From Tetrastigma voinierianum (Eukaryota; Streptophyta; Magnoliopsida; Vitales; Vitaceae), in NCBI GenBank assembly GCA_016808115.1, contig JAEQBH010004561.1, positions 62,001-126,000 of the forward strand: a stretch of 64,000 bases of DNA, read 5' to 3'. Both the position numbers and the translations under genes were made by a program. Below, in pieces: positions 1 to 11,560 of the stretch; the stretch's first letter is position 1, and each line of letters begins with the position of its first letter. The notes under the pieces are model-generated. The model was not told the DNA's origin, did not search any database, and was given only the letters and a program-made list of their open reading frames with translations.

Positions 1-1340
1 CGACCCAACGCTGGCCTCTCATAAACTAAACATATCGCCAGGCGACCTGAGACAGATAAGTGTTTTCCACGGATTGCCATCAGTGTCGAGACAGGTGGAG
101 CAATCTTTTGAGTGTAGGTTTTATCAAAGAGGTGAAGTATCTTGAATGAAGCACTTGACACTTAGTGGTTGTCTGAGAGGGAGGTAAATGGAGATTGTGC
201 GTGGACTCGCTGGACCTCGTGGGCGATGTAGGCGGCTTCTCCTCAGCTGCGATAGATCGGATCGTTGATGCCTGCAGGGCATGGGATCTGTCTTTTTATG
301 GACGCCTTCTTGGTACCACGAGTTCAATGCACTCGATGCGGAGAAAGACCTTCATTACGTACGGGTATACTCTTTTCTAGCGTGATGCCTTTTGGTTTTA
401 AGAGCGTCGGAGCAACCTATTAAATTGAGTGACGAGATATTTGGCCAGCGATCGGCGAGACAATGGAAATCCCATATCGACGATATCTTGTCAAGTCACG
501 AAGAAGCATGCGTCCTCACGAAGCACCTCTGAGAAACTTTTGGGTTGTTGCCTTGCAGACGGTATAAGGCTTCGATCCACACAGAGTATGTTGGTCGGTT
601 TGAGTAAGTTCTTAGGCTTTATGGTGACACAGAGGGGGATTGAGGCCAATCATGTTCAACTTAGAGCCATTATGGAATCTTAGATTCCTACCACCAAAAA
701 AGGAGCGCAGTAACTATTGGCCAGTTGGCGGCTCTGGGGCGATTCATCTCTCGTTTTATAGACTAGTTGAAGCCATTTTTACCACTCTAAAAGGGGCCAA
801 GTAGACCGGTTGGAATATGGAATGTGACCAAGCCCTTATGGCAATCAAGTAGTATCTCACCGAACCACTAATTTTGGCTAGCCTCGAGACAGGTGAGACA
901 CTCTATCTTTACATAGCTGTTTCTAATGTTTTAGTAAGTGCAACTTAATTCAAAGAAGATGAACACCAGAAGCAGAGGCCCATATTCTTTATAAGCAAAT
1001 CCACATTGGGAGACAAAGCACATTATACTCGTCTCGAGTAAGCGCGCGGCCTCGGGGTAGGCTAACTAAAAGCTCAAAATCCTACTTCTAGGTGCATCCT
1101 ATTGCGTACTCCTGACCTCCTACAGAAACCGCATGCATAAGCTCGACTGTCGGGATGAATGGCTCGATGGGTCGTCCAGATTGAGAGTTCGGTATTCAAT
1201 TCAAACCTTGCCTGGCGTTGAAGGGATAGGTGCTGGCTAACTTTTTAGTAGAAATTCCTTAATAGCAGATGGAACCAGACAGCTCCGGCTAGTGGACTTT
1301 GAATGTGAATGGCGCTTCGCGGCGGAGATGGCCGGTAATG
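1..1340 (+). pseudogene. Decayed Ty3/gypsy pol fragment (RT and RNase H), Tat/Ogre-like
   Basis: This is a reverse transcriptase and RNase H remnant read across all three frames. In order I see a substrate-binding stretch around 200-300 (MCVDSLDL, then IDRIVDA), the RT motif MPFGFKSVGATY around 384-420, a damaged catalytic region near 470-500, the connection motif KFLGFMVTQRGIEAN at about 607-650, and RNase H around 955-1040 (QRPIFF, then STLGDKAHYTRLE). A stretch near 1294-1320 resembles the VDGAS start of the extra RNase H of Tat elements. Many stops and frameshifts rule out function. The left end runs off the window and no LTR is visible. The assignment to a Tat/Ogre-type lineage rests on motif wording recalled from the family and is less certain than the Ty3/gypsy call. 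Confidence 0.8.
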
Positions 1341-2798
1341 GGAGTAAAGCATTCTAAAGTTTGATATTGGAATATTGGCGTTTCCACTTCATCACTGTAT
1401 CTACCTACTGAATGTCAATTCATTTTCAAATCAAATGAGATAATAAAAAAACTTGATCCAACTAAGTGGTGAATTTTCCTAATAATTATCTAAATTTAGT
1501 ATGAGATGGTCAAAGCCAAATCCAAGACATTGTACAAGCAGTGGGTATTCAAGATGATTAGAGATGAATTTGGGACATTTTTAATTAGGCTATGCTTGGT
1601 TAAAAAGAAATTTTGGGGGAAAATGCAAGGAAAAGAAAATAAAGAGAAAAATAAGATAGTGTTAAATCTGACATGTTATTTTATTTATTACGTAAAACTC
1701 GTTCTATTTATTTCAATTTAAAAATGTATGAGTCTCTTAGTAATTTTATTTGAGATATTTCATCTTTCACAGGCAAACATAAGAAAACTTAAAGATTTTT
1801 TTCTTTCTTTATTATTTTCCGGCAACCAAACACAACCTTGATGTTTCTTACAATATAGCATTTTGCCTGAAATAATGTTCTTGAGCTTGAGAGGTGTTGT
1901 TCTAGTTACAACTGGCTTTGTTTTCTTTCTGAAGCACCCAACTCTTTAATTGAGTGTAGGAAAGATGATGAAGCCAGAAGAAAACTTATTAGAATTGGTG
2001 GTGATGCAGACTGATGCTAATGTTCATATGGAGTTCGATGATCTAACTACTAGTAAAGCATCAAGAGAGGTCGAGTCCCGAAAGTATAGACCCCAATTGA
2101 CAATGGTTATCCTCATCCTCGCAACAACCTACTGGCATGAATTTATCTTCATATCCTCTGATCACTGCCAGGGTCATTGATGCTATGGCCCTTGCTTCGG
2201 TCTTTGATGTTGATAGGTGCAGAGGAAGAAAAGTCTTTCTTGAAGGTGGGGCTCAAATGATCACCTTTTTATGTTCGCTTTGACGACCCTGCTTGTTTTA
2301 GATTTTAATTACAATTGTTATTGTTTAAATATTGGAGTGTGAATCTGAGCAGACCCTCAAGGGGTTTGCTGATATTAGAGTACATCACTGCTCAGAATAT
2401 TAAGGTGTTGTTGGTTAACATGAACTTTACATTTGGGGTTTGGAAAATCTTCTCTTCAATGCTGTGCCACTTCGAGTCTAGTCTGTTCTTTTTTTGCTCA
2501 TTCTTTGCAGTAATGATGTCCATGCTTTTATGCTCCTTGTTGCAAGAAATTCAATTCAAACTCTCATTTCATTACAAATGGGAAAAGGTTGGTGTGAACA
2601 TGGTCAAAAAGATAAATCACATTCAGATAACAAAAGTAAACAACAATCATTTTCTCCATAATTCAATTGTATGTTAGGCATGACAACTAAATTCTACCAA
2701 ACGGTCTCATTGCCCAAAACAGATGCCAATTTGACTTGTAGTCAACTGGGTTATACTCAAACAAGAAAGAAGGCTTTACCATTTGTTCAGATTATTAT
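1341..2798. other. No gene recognised; AT-rich spacer
   Basis: I see only short open frames here, none with a recognisable domain. Two frames (1506-1721 and 1950-2180) are short and have no family resemblance I can name. The stretch lies between the pol remnant and the lectin-kinase pseudogene and could contain the latter's old promoter, but I see no convincing element. Confidence 0.4.
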
Positions 2799-3779
2799 AT
2801 GCCAATGGCTTTGACCGTACTTGTTCATGCTAGGATCATGTTACTCTTTGTTCTACCATCTTGGCTTTTGGTATTTTCTAAAGCTAATCATGAAATTCGT
2901 TTGGGTTCATCCCTTATTGCCTCTGATAGCTCTTCCTCATGGAGATCCCCTTCTAGTGAATTCGCCTTTGGATTTCACCAACTTGGTGATCAAAATCTCC
3001 TCTTGCTTGCAATCCGGTTTGAAAAATTCCAGAGAAAACATTAGCTTGGTATGCAAATGGAGATAAGCAAAGGCTTAGAAGGATCAAAAGTTGAACTTAC
3101 CTCTGATGGTCAGTTCCTGCCTGAATGACAAAAGGGTTGATATCTAGAGGACCCCAGACATTTCTTAATGGCTTCCTCATGCTTTAATGCTCGATACAGG
3201 AAACTTTGCTCTTGTAAGAATTAATGAGGTAAAAATCGAAATTCGACTATTGTATGGGAGGCTTCAAAGTCTGCAGACTTTCATCATATAGCAAGTGCTG
3301 AGTGAGGCATTTTAGTCATCTTCTCGCACAGCCGAAATCTTGTGCTCAACACTTTTGACCTGCAAACAAGCACACCATATCCTAATTATTATGGGAGCAA
3401 CACTAATGATGATGCAAATAGGAGCAATTCCGGTGAACGGGTGATTATTGACGAGTCAGGCCGTCTCTGTATTGTCCTACAGAGCGGAGTTAATGTTAGC
3501 CTCAGATCAGGGAGTAGAGGATCAACCGGGGGTGATCACTACCGGGCAACACTGGATTTTGATGGGGTTTTCAGGATATGTACTAGGCCCAAGCTCCCAG
3601 AACATTGGAATATGGGTTCAGGCCTGGTATGTCCCAAAGGAAATTTTCTCTGATATTAAGGGTGAGTGGGGTGGTGGGAGTTGTGGGTTTAACAGTTACT
3701 GCTTATATGACAAAAATGGAAGGCCCACTTGTGAGTGCCTACCTGGGTTTTCCCCTGTTGATCCAGATAATAAACATAA
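2799..3779 (+). pseudogene. G-type lectin S-receptor-like kinase, extracellular part, 5' piece
   Basis: The intact family is a plasma-membrane receptor kinase with signal peptide, B-lectin domain, EGF/PAN-like region, membrane span and Ser/Thr kinase. Here I see a hydrophobic signal peptide (residues 1-29 of the frame at 2799), then the B-lectin start: LGSSL, SSSWRSPSSEFAFGF and LLLAIRF. A frameshift follows near 3040, then the remnant KVELTSDGQF and a stop-ridden stretch. A good frame returns at 3342-3653 with IIDESGRLCIVLQSG and HYRATLDFDGVFR, and shifts by one base near 3600 into CGFNSYC and RPTCECLPGFSPVD. Several frameshifts and stops make it non-functional. It is cut at 3779 by a transposon and continues at 5583. 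No kinase domain is present in the window. Confidence 0.9.
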
Positions 3780-5579
3780 GACCATCTCCATCCCATAACA
3801 CCAAAATGGTGTAACTTTTGCACCAAAATGGTGTAAACACCATATTTTACACCATTTTCTCTCCGGCCCTTTACACCATTTTTAACACCAAAAAAGAATA
3901 TTCCTTTTATATTCATTTTTATCTCATTTTATATTAATTTTTTAAATCCTCAACTTTTTATCTATTCTGAAATTATGCCCATACATTATAATTTTTTAAT
4001 ATTGAATTCCGATATCATTGTTTTATTATTTTAAAGTTGTAAAAGCATTATATTGAAATCTAGTATGATATATTATAAAATTCAATTGCATTAACAACAT
4101 AATTTTGAAACAACATATTACATAATATTGCATGAACAAAGTAATAAAATAAGTAAACATTAATAAATATGTAAATAGAAGAGACTTTAATTTAACTTCT
4201 TTGAATTGGTGTATTCCTCCCACAAATGATAATTAATGCATTCTGGCGCATAATGTGAGCATCTTTGTCTTTGATTTGTGGCATGCAATAAATTGATTAA
4301 ATCATAGTTTCCATCTTCTATCATTTTCAACTTCTGATGTTGGTGCTTCCCTTATCTGAATTGTTTATTAGTCAAGTGCCCCTCTATTATCATATTATGC
4401 ATAATAATGCATGTAGTCATTATATCATGTAAGAAATTTTTTTCCCAAAAACATGTTGGTCCTGCCACAATTGCGAATCATGATTGAAGAACGCCGAAAG
4501 CACATTCTACGTCTTTTCTACATGCTTCCTGTTTCATGGCAAAATATTTTTTCTTTCTACCTTGTGGCTGATGAATTGTTTGCACAATAGTAGCCCACTT
4601 TGGGTATATACTATCAGCTAAATAATAACCCATGTTATATTCTTTTTCTTTAATAACATACTTAGCGGGAGGGGCAATACCTTTAGCTAAATTAGAAAAA
4701 AGATTGGATGATTCCAACACATTGATGTCGTTGTTAGTGCACAACACCAAAATATACATCACCATATCCAAAGATCATAATTTACTCTACGACAGAATAA
4801 TAGTTGGATTCCTATTTCTGACCTGCGTATTGTCATACGTCATTGAATGATTTTAAAACTTCCGTCTGCATCTGATCTAGTACATGACATTCTGGAAAAC
4901 CACGTTGTTCTTCAATATAAAGTAGCGCGGTAATGTCATTGCATTAGGTGTTCCTGGATATTTAACCGCCAAATATCTCCATGATAAGCGCGAAATAATC
5001 GTTTAAATACTTCGATTCTTGTTGATGCTGTTTAATATGCTCTCAGTAGCATCTGGGTAGCCCATACATGTGACATTGACTCACATTACTATTTCATATT
5101 AATATTTAGTGTAAGTGTATTTTGCATTATGTTTGCCTAAATATTATTGAGCTTAATATTCATGTTTAATTTCAATATTGTATGATTTTAATCAATATTA
5201 TTAAGTATTTTAATATTAATATTTTTGTTTATAATTAAGATTTTGTATAATTTACATTATTTTGTTCATATATAATTTACCATAAAATATTATGTGAGAT
5301 AAAGTAAGATTTTAATTTCTTTAGCGCAGATAAAATAACTTTTATTATTCAAAATATTAGATGAGCATAAATTATAAAGTTACATTATTTGAGTTCTTTT
5401 TATAAATTTAAAAATTAAAGGAAGGGTAAAAAAAAAGAATGAGTGAATGAACGATTGCAACACCAAGTTTGTTACCTTTGTTCATTACCTGAGTACACAG
5501 TGAAATGGCATGAGAAATGGCGTGGGTTGGAGCTAAAATTTTCACCAATTTGATGAAATGGTGTGGGTTGGAGATGGTC
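3780..5579 (-). mobile_element. PIF/Harbinger DNA transposon, non-autonomous by decay
   Basis: The ends form an inverted repeat: GACCATCTCCATCCCATAAC on the left matches the reverse complement of the right end, GACCATCTCCAACCCACACC. The flanks are TAA at 3777-3779 and TAA at 5580-5582, the 3-bp TWA target duplication expected of PIF/Harbinger. The body is 1,800 bp and AT-rich. It carries a broken minus-strand transposase and sits inside the lectin-kinase pseudogene, whose frame is restored when the element and one TAA are removed. The left end has extra copies of a CACCAAAATGGTG-like palindrome. Confidence 0.9.
4445..5030 (-). pseudogene. PIF/Harbinger DDE transposase remnant
   Basis: Reading the minus strand, the piece near 4870-4960 contains ALLYIEEQRGFPE followed by a VLDQMQ remnant of the first catalytic Asp region. 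Frame changes lead into the best open stretch at 4771-4478, with the family signature NNDINVLESSNLF (second catalytic Asp), MGYYLADSIYPKW, and the end motif SCRKDVE as CRKDVECAFGVLQ. Intact transposases are several hundred residues long; the N-terminus is lost and frameshifts separate the motifs. It cannot be active, and any movement of this element would have needed a transposase from elsewhere. Confidence 0.85.
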
Positions 5580-5582
5580 TAA

Positions 5583-5884
5583 TGGTTGCAAGCAGAACCT
5601 GACACAAAGTTGTGAAGCAGAAGGAGGTTCAAATCCAGAGGATTTATACAAAAAGGGTGAGGTGTCTAACATATTTTGGCCTGTTTCTGCAAACTTTGAA
5701 GATTCCACTGAATGAAATGTATGTTGAAGTCATGTTTTATATGGCCCATGCTGATGTTGTAGGCTATCCTGATAAGCCATCTGCTAGAAAGAAAGAAAAA
5801 TATCATTCGAATGTAGGCGGATTAGATATCCATGGAAAGACTATGGTCAAAGTGCCAAAGTATGATGTTTCTTTTGACAGATAA
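5583..5884 (+). pseudogene. G-type lectin receptor kinase, 3' piece of the split extracellular region
   Basis: This continues the 2799-3779 pseudogene across the transposon. The codons after the TAA duplication read NGCKQNLTQSCEAEGGSNP, then DLYKKGEVSNIFWP, the typical stretch after the EGF-like motif of LecRLK proteins. After a stop near 5712 the frame shifts, and the end carries a diverged copy of the cysteine-poor PAN-type tail ending in GKTMVKVPKYD. The same tail ends every unit of the downstream array, so this is the apparent parent copy or the first array junction. The membrane span and kinase domain do not follow; the array starts instead. Confidence 0.85.
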
Positions 5885-6924
5885 AATCTGAAACCCCCTT
5901 GAACAAACCATTATAATCTCTGCAAAAAACGTGTAAAAAAAACTCACAAAGTTCTCAAGAAATTTCGTTCTTGTTCTCAGAAAACGATTGTTCTCAAGCA
6001 TTCATTAATGGCGGTTTCTTCTTCAAAAATGACCTCACTTTTTCTTGTCGATGACTGGTCTTTTTCAAATCAAAGATTCATGGAAATCAACAACACTGAC
6101 CAGAGGAGTTTTGGCAGAAATCCGTTAGCGAAGCCTTCAATCTGCGGGCGTTTAGGTGATTGGGATTTTCTTATTTCTTTTTAGTGTAAAATTAGTGAAT
6201 TGTTGAAACTTGAAAGATTTTAATCCTGTTTCACCTGTTTAAAAGTTATTATTCAGGTTCTTGGGTTATTCTCATTAAATTTTTTCTTTCTTAAAATTCT
6301 GTCTTTTCTGTTTGTCTTCTTGGAAAATTTTGGATCTTCATTGTTGTGAATAGTTGAAGCATTAATTCGATTTACCCTGTCCTTCATGTCAAAGGGATTT
6401 TTTTCTAAGCATCTTTTTTAATTTAAGATTTTCCGTACTTCTAGTTTGGTTGCTAGGAAAATAAAAAAAAAATTTGGTGGATGGAGTTTAAGAGGAAATT
6501 CATCTTCATCTTCATCTTCTTTTCCTTCAAAAGTTGAATTAGGATTGATTTGTTTCTTGATAAATGTCACAAATTTTCCCAAAACAAACTTTGGAAAAGT
6601 AGGTGGTGTTCCTCCACACCAGAATGAAAAAGAAAATGAGAAAGATCAAAATGTAAAAGCTCTACATTTAAAGCTAGCTTCAACAGATTCATATTCCTTC
6701 AGACTTAAGCTTTTTTCTTTACTGTTGTTCTTTTCATTAGTTGGGTCTTTCTGTAGAAGAACAAATGAATTGAGCTTCATATGACTACAACTATGTTGTG
6801 GCTATCCATAAAGAAGGCACCTGTTGGAAGAAGAAAATGTCGGTTTTGAATGGAAGGGCGGATTGGAGTATCCATGGAAAGACTATGGTCAAAGTGCCAA
6901 AGTATGATGCTTCTTCTGGCATAA
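5885..6924 (+). repeat. Array unit A (1,040 bp)
   Basis: First complete unit, directly after the parental lectin-kinase tail. It holds an open 58-codon frame at 6008-6184. A long open stretch at 6446-6784 covers the middle segment. The tail at about 6788-6923 reads VVAIHKEGTCWKKKMSV, the closest of all units to the canonical LecRLK CWKKK motif, with a Cys where most units have Phe or another residue. Confidence 0.9.
6008..6184 (+). CDS. Short conserved array ORF, copy A (58 codons)
   Basis: The frame starts MAVSSSKMTSLFLV and ends GDWDFLISF before TAG. It is uninterrupted. The middle reads SNQRFMEINNTDQRSFGRNP. I do not recognise the protein. The sequence GTTTAG|GTGATT near 6152 could be a splice donor, in which case the last codons are intron and the coding exon would end near codon 49. 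A TTCAG or TTCCAG acceptor lies 250-300 bp downstream in most units. The start is chosen because the ATG follows a leader without upstream ATG and is shared by all units. Confidence 0.35.
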   Translation: MAVSSSKMTSLFLVDDWSFSNQRFMEINNTDQRSFGRNPLAKPSICGRLGDWDFLISF

Positions 6925-7922
6925 AATCTAAAACACTGAACGCGTACCGTCTGATCTCTATAAAGCGTAAAAAAAACTCTCAGTTCTGCGAGAATTTCGT
7001 TCTTGTTCTTAGAAAACGATTGTTCTCAAGCATTCATTAATGGCAGTTTCTTCTTCGAAAAGGACCTCACTTTTGCTTGTCGATGGCTGATCTTTTCCAA
7101 ATCAAAGATTCATGGAAATCAACAATACTGACCGGAGGAGTTTTGGCGAAAATCCGATAGCAAAGCCTTCAATATACGGTCGTTTAGGTGATTGAGATTT
7201 TCTTATTTCTTTCTAGAGTAAAATTAGTGAATCGTTGAAATTTGAAAGGCTTTAATCCTGTTTCACCTATTTAAAAGTTATTATTTAGGTTCTTGGGTTA
7301 TTCTCATTAAATAATTTCTTTTATAAAATTCTGTCTTTTCTGTTTGTCTTATTGGAAAATTTTGGATCTTCATTGTTGTGAATAGTTGAAGCTTTCATTT
7401 GATTTGCCCTGTCCTTCAGGTCAAAGGGATTTCTTCTTAGCATCTTTTTTAATTTAAGATTTTCCGTACTTCCAGTTTGGTTGCTGGGAAAATAAAATTT
7501 TTTTTTGGTGGATGGAGTTTAAGAGGAAATTCATCTTCATCTTCATCTTCTTTTCCTTCAAAAGTTGAATTAGGATTGATTTGTTTCTTGATAAATGTCA
7601 CCGATTTTCCGCAAACACTCTTTAGAAAAGTAGGCAGTGTTCCTCCACACCAGATGAAAAAGAAAATGGGAAAGATCAAAATGCAAAAGCTTTACAGTTA
7701 AAGCCAGATTCAACAAATTCATATTAGTTGGGTCTTTTTTCTTCAGACTTCATCTTTTTTCTTTACTGTTGTGCTTTTTATTAGTTGGGTCTTTCCGTAA
7801 AAGAACAAATGAATTGAGTTTCATATGACTCCAGCTATGTTGTGGTTTTCCATAATGAAGGCACCTGGCGGAAAGAAGAAAATGGAGTTTCAAATGGAAG
7901 GCAGTTGGAGTATCCATGGAAG
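6925..7922 (+). repeat. Array unit B, cut in its tail by the retrotransposon block
   Basis: The short frame starts at 7040 but has a stop replacing the Arg of DGRSF (TGA near 7088). The middle segment is open at 7477-7701. The lectin-kinase tail (about 7830-7922) breaks off at TATCCATGGA, and unrelated DNA of 13 bp precedes the chromovirus LTR at 7936. Confidence 0.88.
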
Positions 7923-7935
7923 AGGCGTGATTCGA

Positions 7936-8920
7936 TGTAAAACTCAGGAAAAATACAATTTTTCTTAAGAAGGGTAAAAGGGTAATTTCCTTTGAAAACC
8001 TTGAATTTTTCTAGATCTCGGATACGAAACGGACTTCATTGTTGGAATCGTCTTGCGAAATCTAGTTATCCAGTCAAATTTCGTCAGATTCCTAGATAGT
8101 CAAAATTTCACGTTTTTCGAGGCACTAGGTGTAGCAAGTGACACATGGAATTTGGTTGAGTGGCTCATTTAGAGTGTTTAGAAAGAAAGAATTAAGGGTG
8201 TTTAGAAAGAAAGAAAAAAAAATGATAGGTTGTCTATTGCCAGTTTTTGGGTTTGGGTCGCGATAGAGAATTCTCTATCACAACAGAGTTCTCAGGCCCG
8301 GTGTCACGATAGTGGGTTTTTGTGTCGCGACGCTTTTGGGTTTAGGCTAGGTGAGGCGCGCACGGTAGGGGCACTATGCGTGCGACAGCGCGCATGACTC
8401 GGGCACAACGCGTGCTACAACGCACTCGATTGAGGTGCACGCGACAGACCTCTCACAATTTCTCTGTTGCGACAGAATTTTGATGTCGCATCAGAGTTCG
8501 GGCCAAGGGCAGAAGCCCTCTTGTCGCGATAGAATATTTCATGTGGAGATAGAGTTTTCAAAGGCAAGGGAAAGTTAGTCGCCTTAATGAGTTTATGTCG
8601 CAGCGTAGTTGACCGGGGGGTTGGGGAGAATTCCTATCGTGACGCAGGACTTGGGTCCTGGCAATTTGGGTGCCACGATGGCTTGCCGGTCGCGCATGAT
8701 GGCGTGCATGAAGGCGCTGCGCGTGCGATGGTAATGCCGACGAGGTGCCAGTGGCGTGCCTGAAGCGGGTACTCGCGCTGATAATGTACCGCGACAAGCC
8801 TAAGCACTTGGCGCGTAGCGACGCTAGCGGCGTGACCGAGGGTGCGCTCGAGGTAACAGGCACTCTATTGTGATAGACTTGTCTAGTAGCGAAAAAGCCG
8901 GGAAATGGGGCGTCGCGGCT
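7936..8920 (+). repeat. 5' LTR of the chromovirus (internally deleted)
   Basis: It aligns with the 3' LTR from TGTAAAACTCAGG to GGCTCATTTAGAG (about 8175), then jumps to AATTAAGGGTGTTTAGAAAG (8193), skipping about 1.7 kb that the 3' LTR has at 18208-19885. The motif TTTAGAAAGAAAG appears twice at the junction, which suggests a short-repeat-mediated deletion. The GC-rich part at 8340-8850 is longer here than in the 3' LTR. It ends just before the primer binding site. Confidence 0.8.
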
Positions 8921-8934
8921 TGGTATCGGGCATG
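8921..8934 (+). promoter_or_regulatory. Primer binding site, initiator-Met tRNA type (degenerate)
   Basis: TGGTATCGGGCATG resembles the plant TGGTATCAGAGCCATG primer site, with mismatches in the middle. It sits immediately 3' of the 5' LTR, where minus-strand DNA synthesis would be primed. Confidence 0.65.
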
Positions 8935-9219
8935 AATGCTATCTAAAGAATTGCCTAGGGCTGGAAGGACAAGCATCACGACAGTGTTAGAGCTTAGGGT
9001 ATACAAACACCTAGGACTCGATGGGCACGAGGTTAGATCATGCATCCACTGTGCATTTTGATGAATTAATGTGTGATATGAGATGAATTGTGTGAACATT
9101 ATACATGATAGATTGTGTATGGAACACTAGGGTTAGAGAACATAACCTTAGGGGTTCCGGAAAAAAAAAAAAATTATATATATATATATATATCTAAATT
9201 TTCCATTTGACATGTGTAG

Positions 9220-9939
9220 ATGGCAAGTCGAGGATGAGGACGTAGAGGTCATCCACAAGGTGATAGCCAACCATCACTTGTTTTTGACAAGCAGGCCTTT
9301 ATGGAGGCCATGAGCGCTGCGTATACCAATATTGCACAGGCTAGTGCAGTTGGGGGTCAGGGATGGTCAAATAACCTCCAAAGGTTTAAGGCACATAATC
9401 TTTCGACATTCGTGGGAGGAAGGGATCCGATGGTGGTTGACCATTGGTTCCGACAGGTTGAAAGGGTTTTAGAGGCTATGGAGATTACCTCCGATGCTAA
9501 GAGGATTAGACTAGCCACTTTCTAGCTAGAGGGTGAATCCTAAGTATGGTGGGATTAGATCAAGACCTTAAGGGACTTAGAGGCAATGACTGGGTAGAGT
9601 TCCATGAGCTCTTCATGAGCAAGTATTTTCCATCGACTACTAGACATGCAAAGGCCCGGGAGTTCCTAGAGCTAAAGAAGGGAACGATGACAGTGATGTA
9701 ATACGTGGCTAAGTTCATGCAGGGATTGCTTAGTTTTGTTGACAATTGTGTGACCCTGGACATGGCCAAAGGTATGAGAAGTTTGAGGATGGCTGAAGTT
9801 TTCCATCTGGGGGCAAGATTGTGGCAAGTTCCTCCTCTGAATATGGACTATGGTCGGGACGGCACTATAGCGTAGAGAGAGATTGATGGTGCATGAGTGT
9901 CAGGGATGTGGAGTGCCCAGTGAGAAGAGGAAGGAGAGT
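9220..9939 (+). pseudogene. Chromovirus gag, 5' part
   Basis: The ATG at 9220 follows a leader with an A-run and a (TA)n tract (9162-9193). The frame has an early stop (TGA in codon 6). The open part at 9301-9525 shows the gag core wording FVGGRDPMVVDHWFRQVERV. Further stops and shifts follow (9523, 9550, 9699). A solo LTR interrupts gag at 9940, and the C-terminal part continues at 11182. Confidence 0.85.
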
Positions 9940-11176
9940 TGATAGGCGTTTACATGATTGTGTTTTTGTGGATATGCAATAACAAGTGCAAATTGCCTAA
10001 TCGCGAAGTATACGCTCGTCAAGTAATATAGTGTACTCACGGTACATATATCGATCCACAAGGAGAACCTTAATCGTAGTATGCTAAGTACCAAAATTAT
10101 AATACTTCTTTAATATTCAAATTAGCAATTGTGATGGCTAAGCGGAAATAAAAGCAGATTAAATTATTACTAATGTAACTGTGTGATTTAGATGTAAGAA
10201 TGATTAAAAGGGTGCAAAGAAGTTAGGGTGTTGGTGTTGTTGGATAGTCTTACTATGTGATGCTGCGGTTCTATTCCATTATCTAGTATACATGTTCTCC
10301 AAGACGGTTCTTATCTATTGTAATTAAAGCCTTTCTCAAGGTCATTGCTTTAACCTCCCTTTATCACTAGGTTTCTTGCTCAGCTCAGCCCCAAGCATTA
10401 AAGGTGCATGGAATGCAAGAACTCTAAGCCTCTGGTATTGATAATCCTATATTACCAAGTTTATTAGGTTAAACCAACTATGTCTAATTCTTCATTCACT
10501 TCTTAGATCTTACAAAGAACCACTCACATATTAAGATTGATAAAAAATTAATACGTTGATTTCAACCAAGCATGAGTTAATGATAAAACAAATATATATA
10601 AGATAGTAAAGAGGTATTAGAAATTCGACACTTTAACATAGTATTTAAAGTAATCCCGATTCACTGCCCAGCGCCTAAACCACGAAATTAGAACCTCATT
10701 ATGTTCTGTTCCATTACAATTTAAAAGCAAGACTTAATAATAAGGATAGAGAAAACTTCAAAGAGCGAAGGAATGATGGTCTCCCAGATTCTTCAAGTCT
10801 CCCTCTCTAAGATAGAGCCTTGAGGGCACTCCTTTCCTTTTTGTTCTAGACTGAGAGTTCCTCAAACCCCAACCTTTACTTGATACAGTTTTTTGAACCC
10901 CCTTAATTGGATTCTCCCGTTCCTTTTATAGCTTCTTTACGAGATAAGGTTTGTTGAGCTTTTCCCACGATGTTGCGACGTTGGAACGTTGCGACGTTGA
11001 GCTGTTTTTTGCACCAATCTTCTCCAGAACTCCTACAAGGCTCCATTTCCAGCATTTTTTTAGCATTTTTCCTATTAAAACCCAATAAAACTAAATATTA
11101 GAAAAGTAATCAAAACAAGGTCATATATATGAAACTGATCCCAAATCTTGCAATGAGTGTTTTTGGGCACTCATCA
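9940..11176 (-). mobile_element. Solo LTR nested in gag, TSD AGAGT
   Basis: On the plus strand it starts TGATAGGCG and ends GGGCACTCATCA, flanked by AGAGT at 9935-9939 and 11177-11181. Length is 1,237 bp. A TATA-like TATAAAAGGAACGG on the minus strand near 10930 and the AT-rich body indicate minus orientation. No internal coding region is present, so it is a solo LTR or an LTR-only derivative. The family is not identified. Confidence 0.88.
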
Positions 11177-11181
11177 AGAGT

Positions 11182-11560
11182 CAGTCTTCTTCTAGTTCGG
11201 GAAAGAAGCTGAAGGCTTCTAGTTCACGAGGATTTCAAGGACAGGGCCGTGGCTACAAGAGCCAAGGCCATATCAGGGCTCCTAGTAAGTTAGGGTCGAT
11301 GACATGTTATTTCTGCCATTAGCTTGGACATATGAGGAGGGATTGCCCTCAAAGGCAAGGATCCTAAGGTTTTGGGATAGCGTAGTCCTAATCATCAGTG
11401 GGATAGGCACGGACACAATTTGATCCTTCTCACCCCAGTGCCAGCTAGAGGAAGCAGCATCAGTCTCAAGGAGCTGCACAGATGCCTTTTACTACACAGA
11501 CAGGCCAGAGAGGCCAGGGTGTGGGTCCAGGCTGAGGACAGGGCTCACAGGCTGGGACTT
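11182..11560 (+). pseudogene. Chromovirus gag, 3' part with zinc knuckle
   Basis: After a Ser/Gly-rich basic stretch, the sequence at about 11305-11350 encodes CYFCH, a stop where the next residue should be, then LGHMRRDC. This is a CCHC zinc knuckle of the C-x2-C-x4-H-x4-C type, used by Gag to bind RNA. A Gln/Gly-rich linker to protease follows. Confidence 0.85.

Noticed and set aside
1506..2677. Short open frames as possible host genes
   Set aside because: No domain, no start context, no splice structure, and composition like the surrounding spacer.
7931..7935. TTCGA as a target duplication of the chromovirus
   Set aside because: No matching TTCGA at the right end near 20187, and the right LTR end is truncated.
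8340..8860. GC-rich, CpG-rich block as a host gene CpG island or promoter
   Set aside because: A related though shorter block occurs at the end of the 3' LTR near 20000-20180, so it belongs to the retrotransposon.
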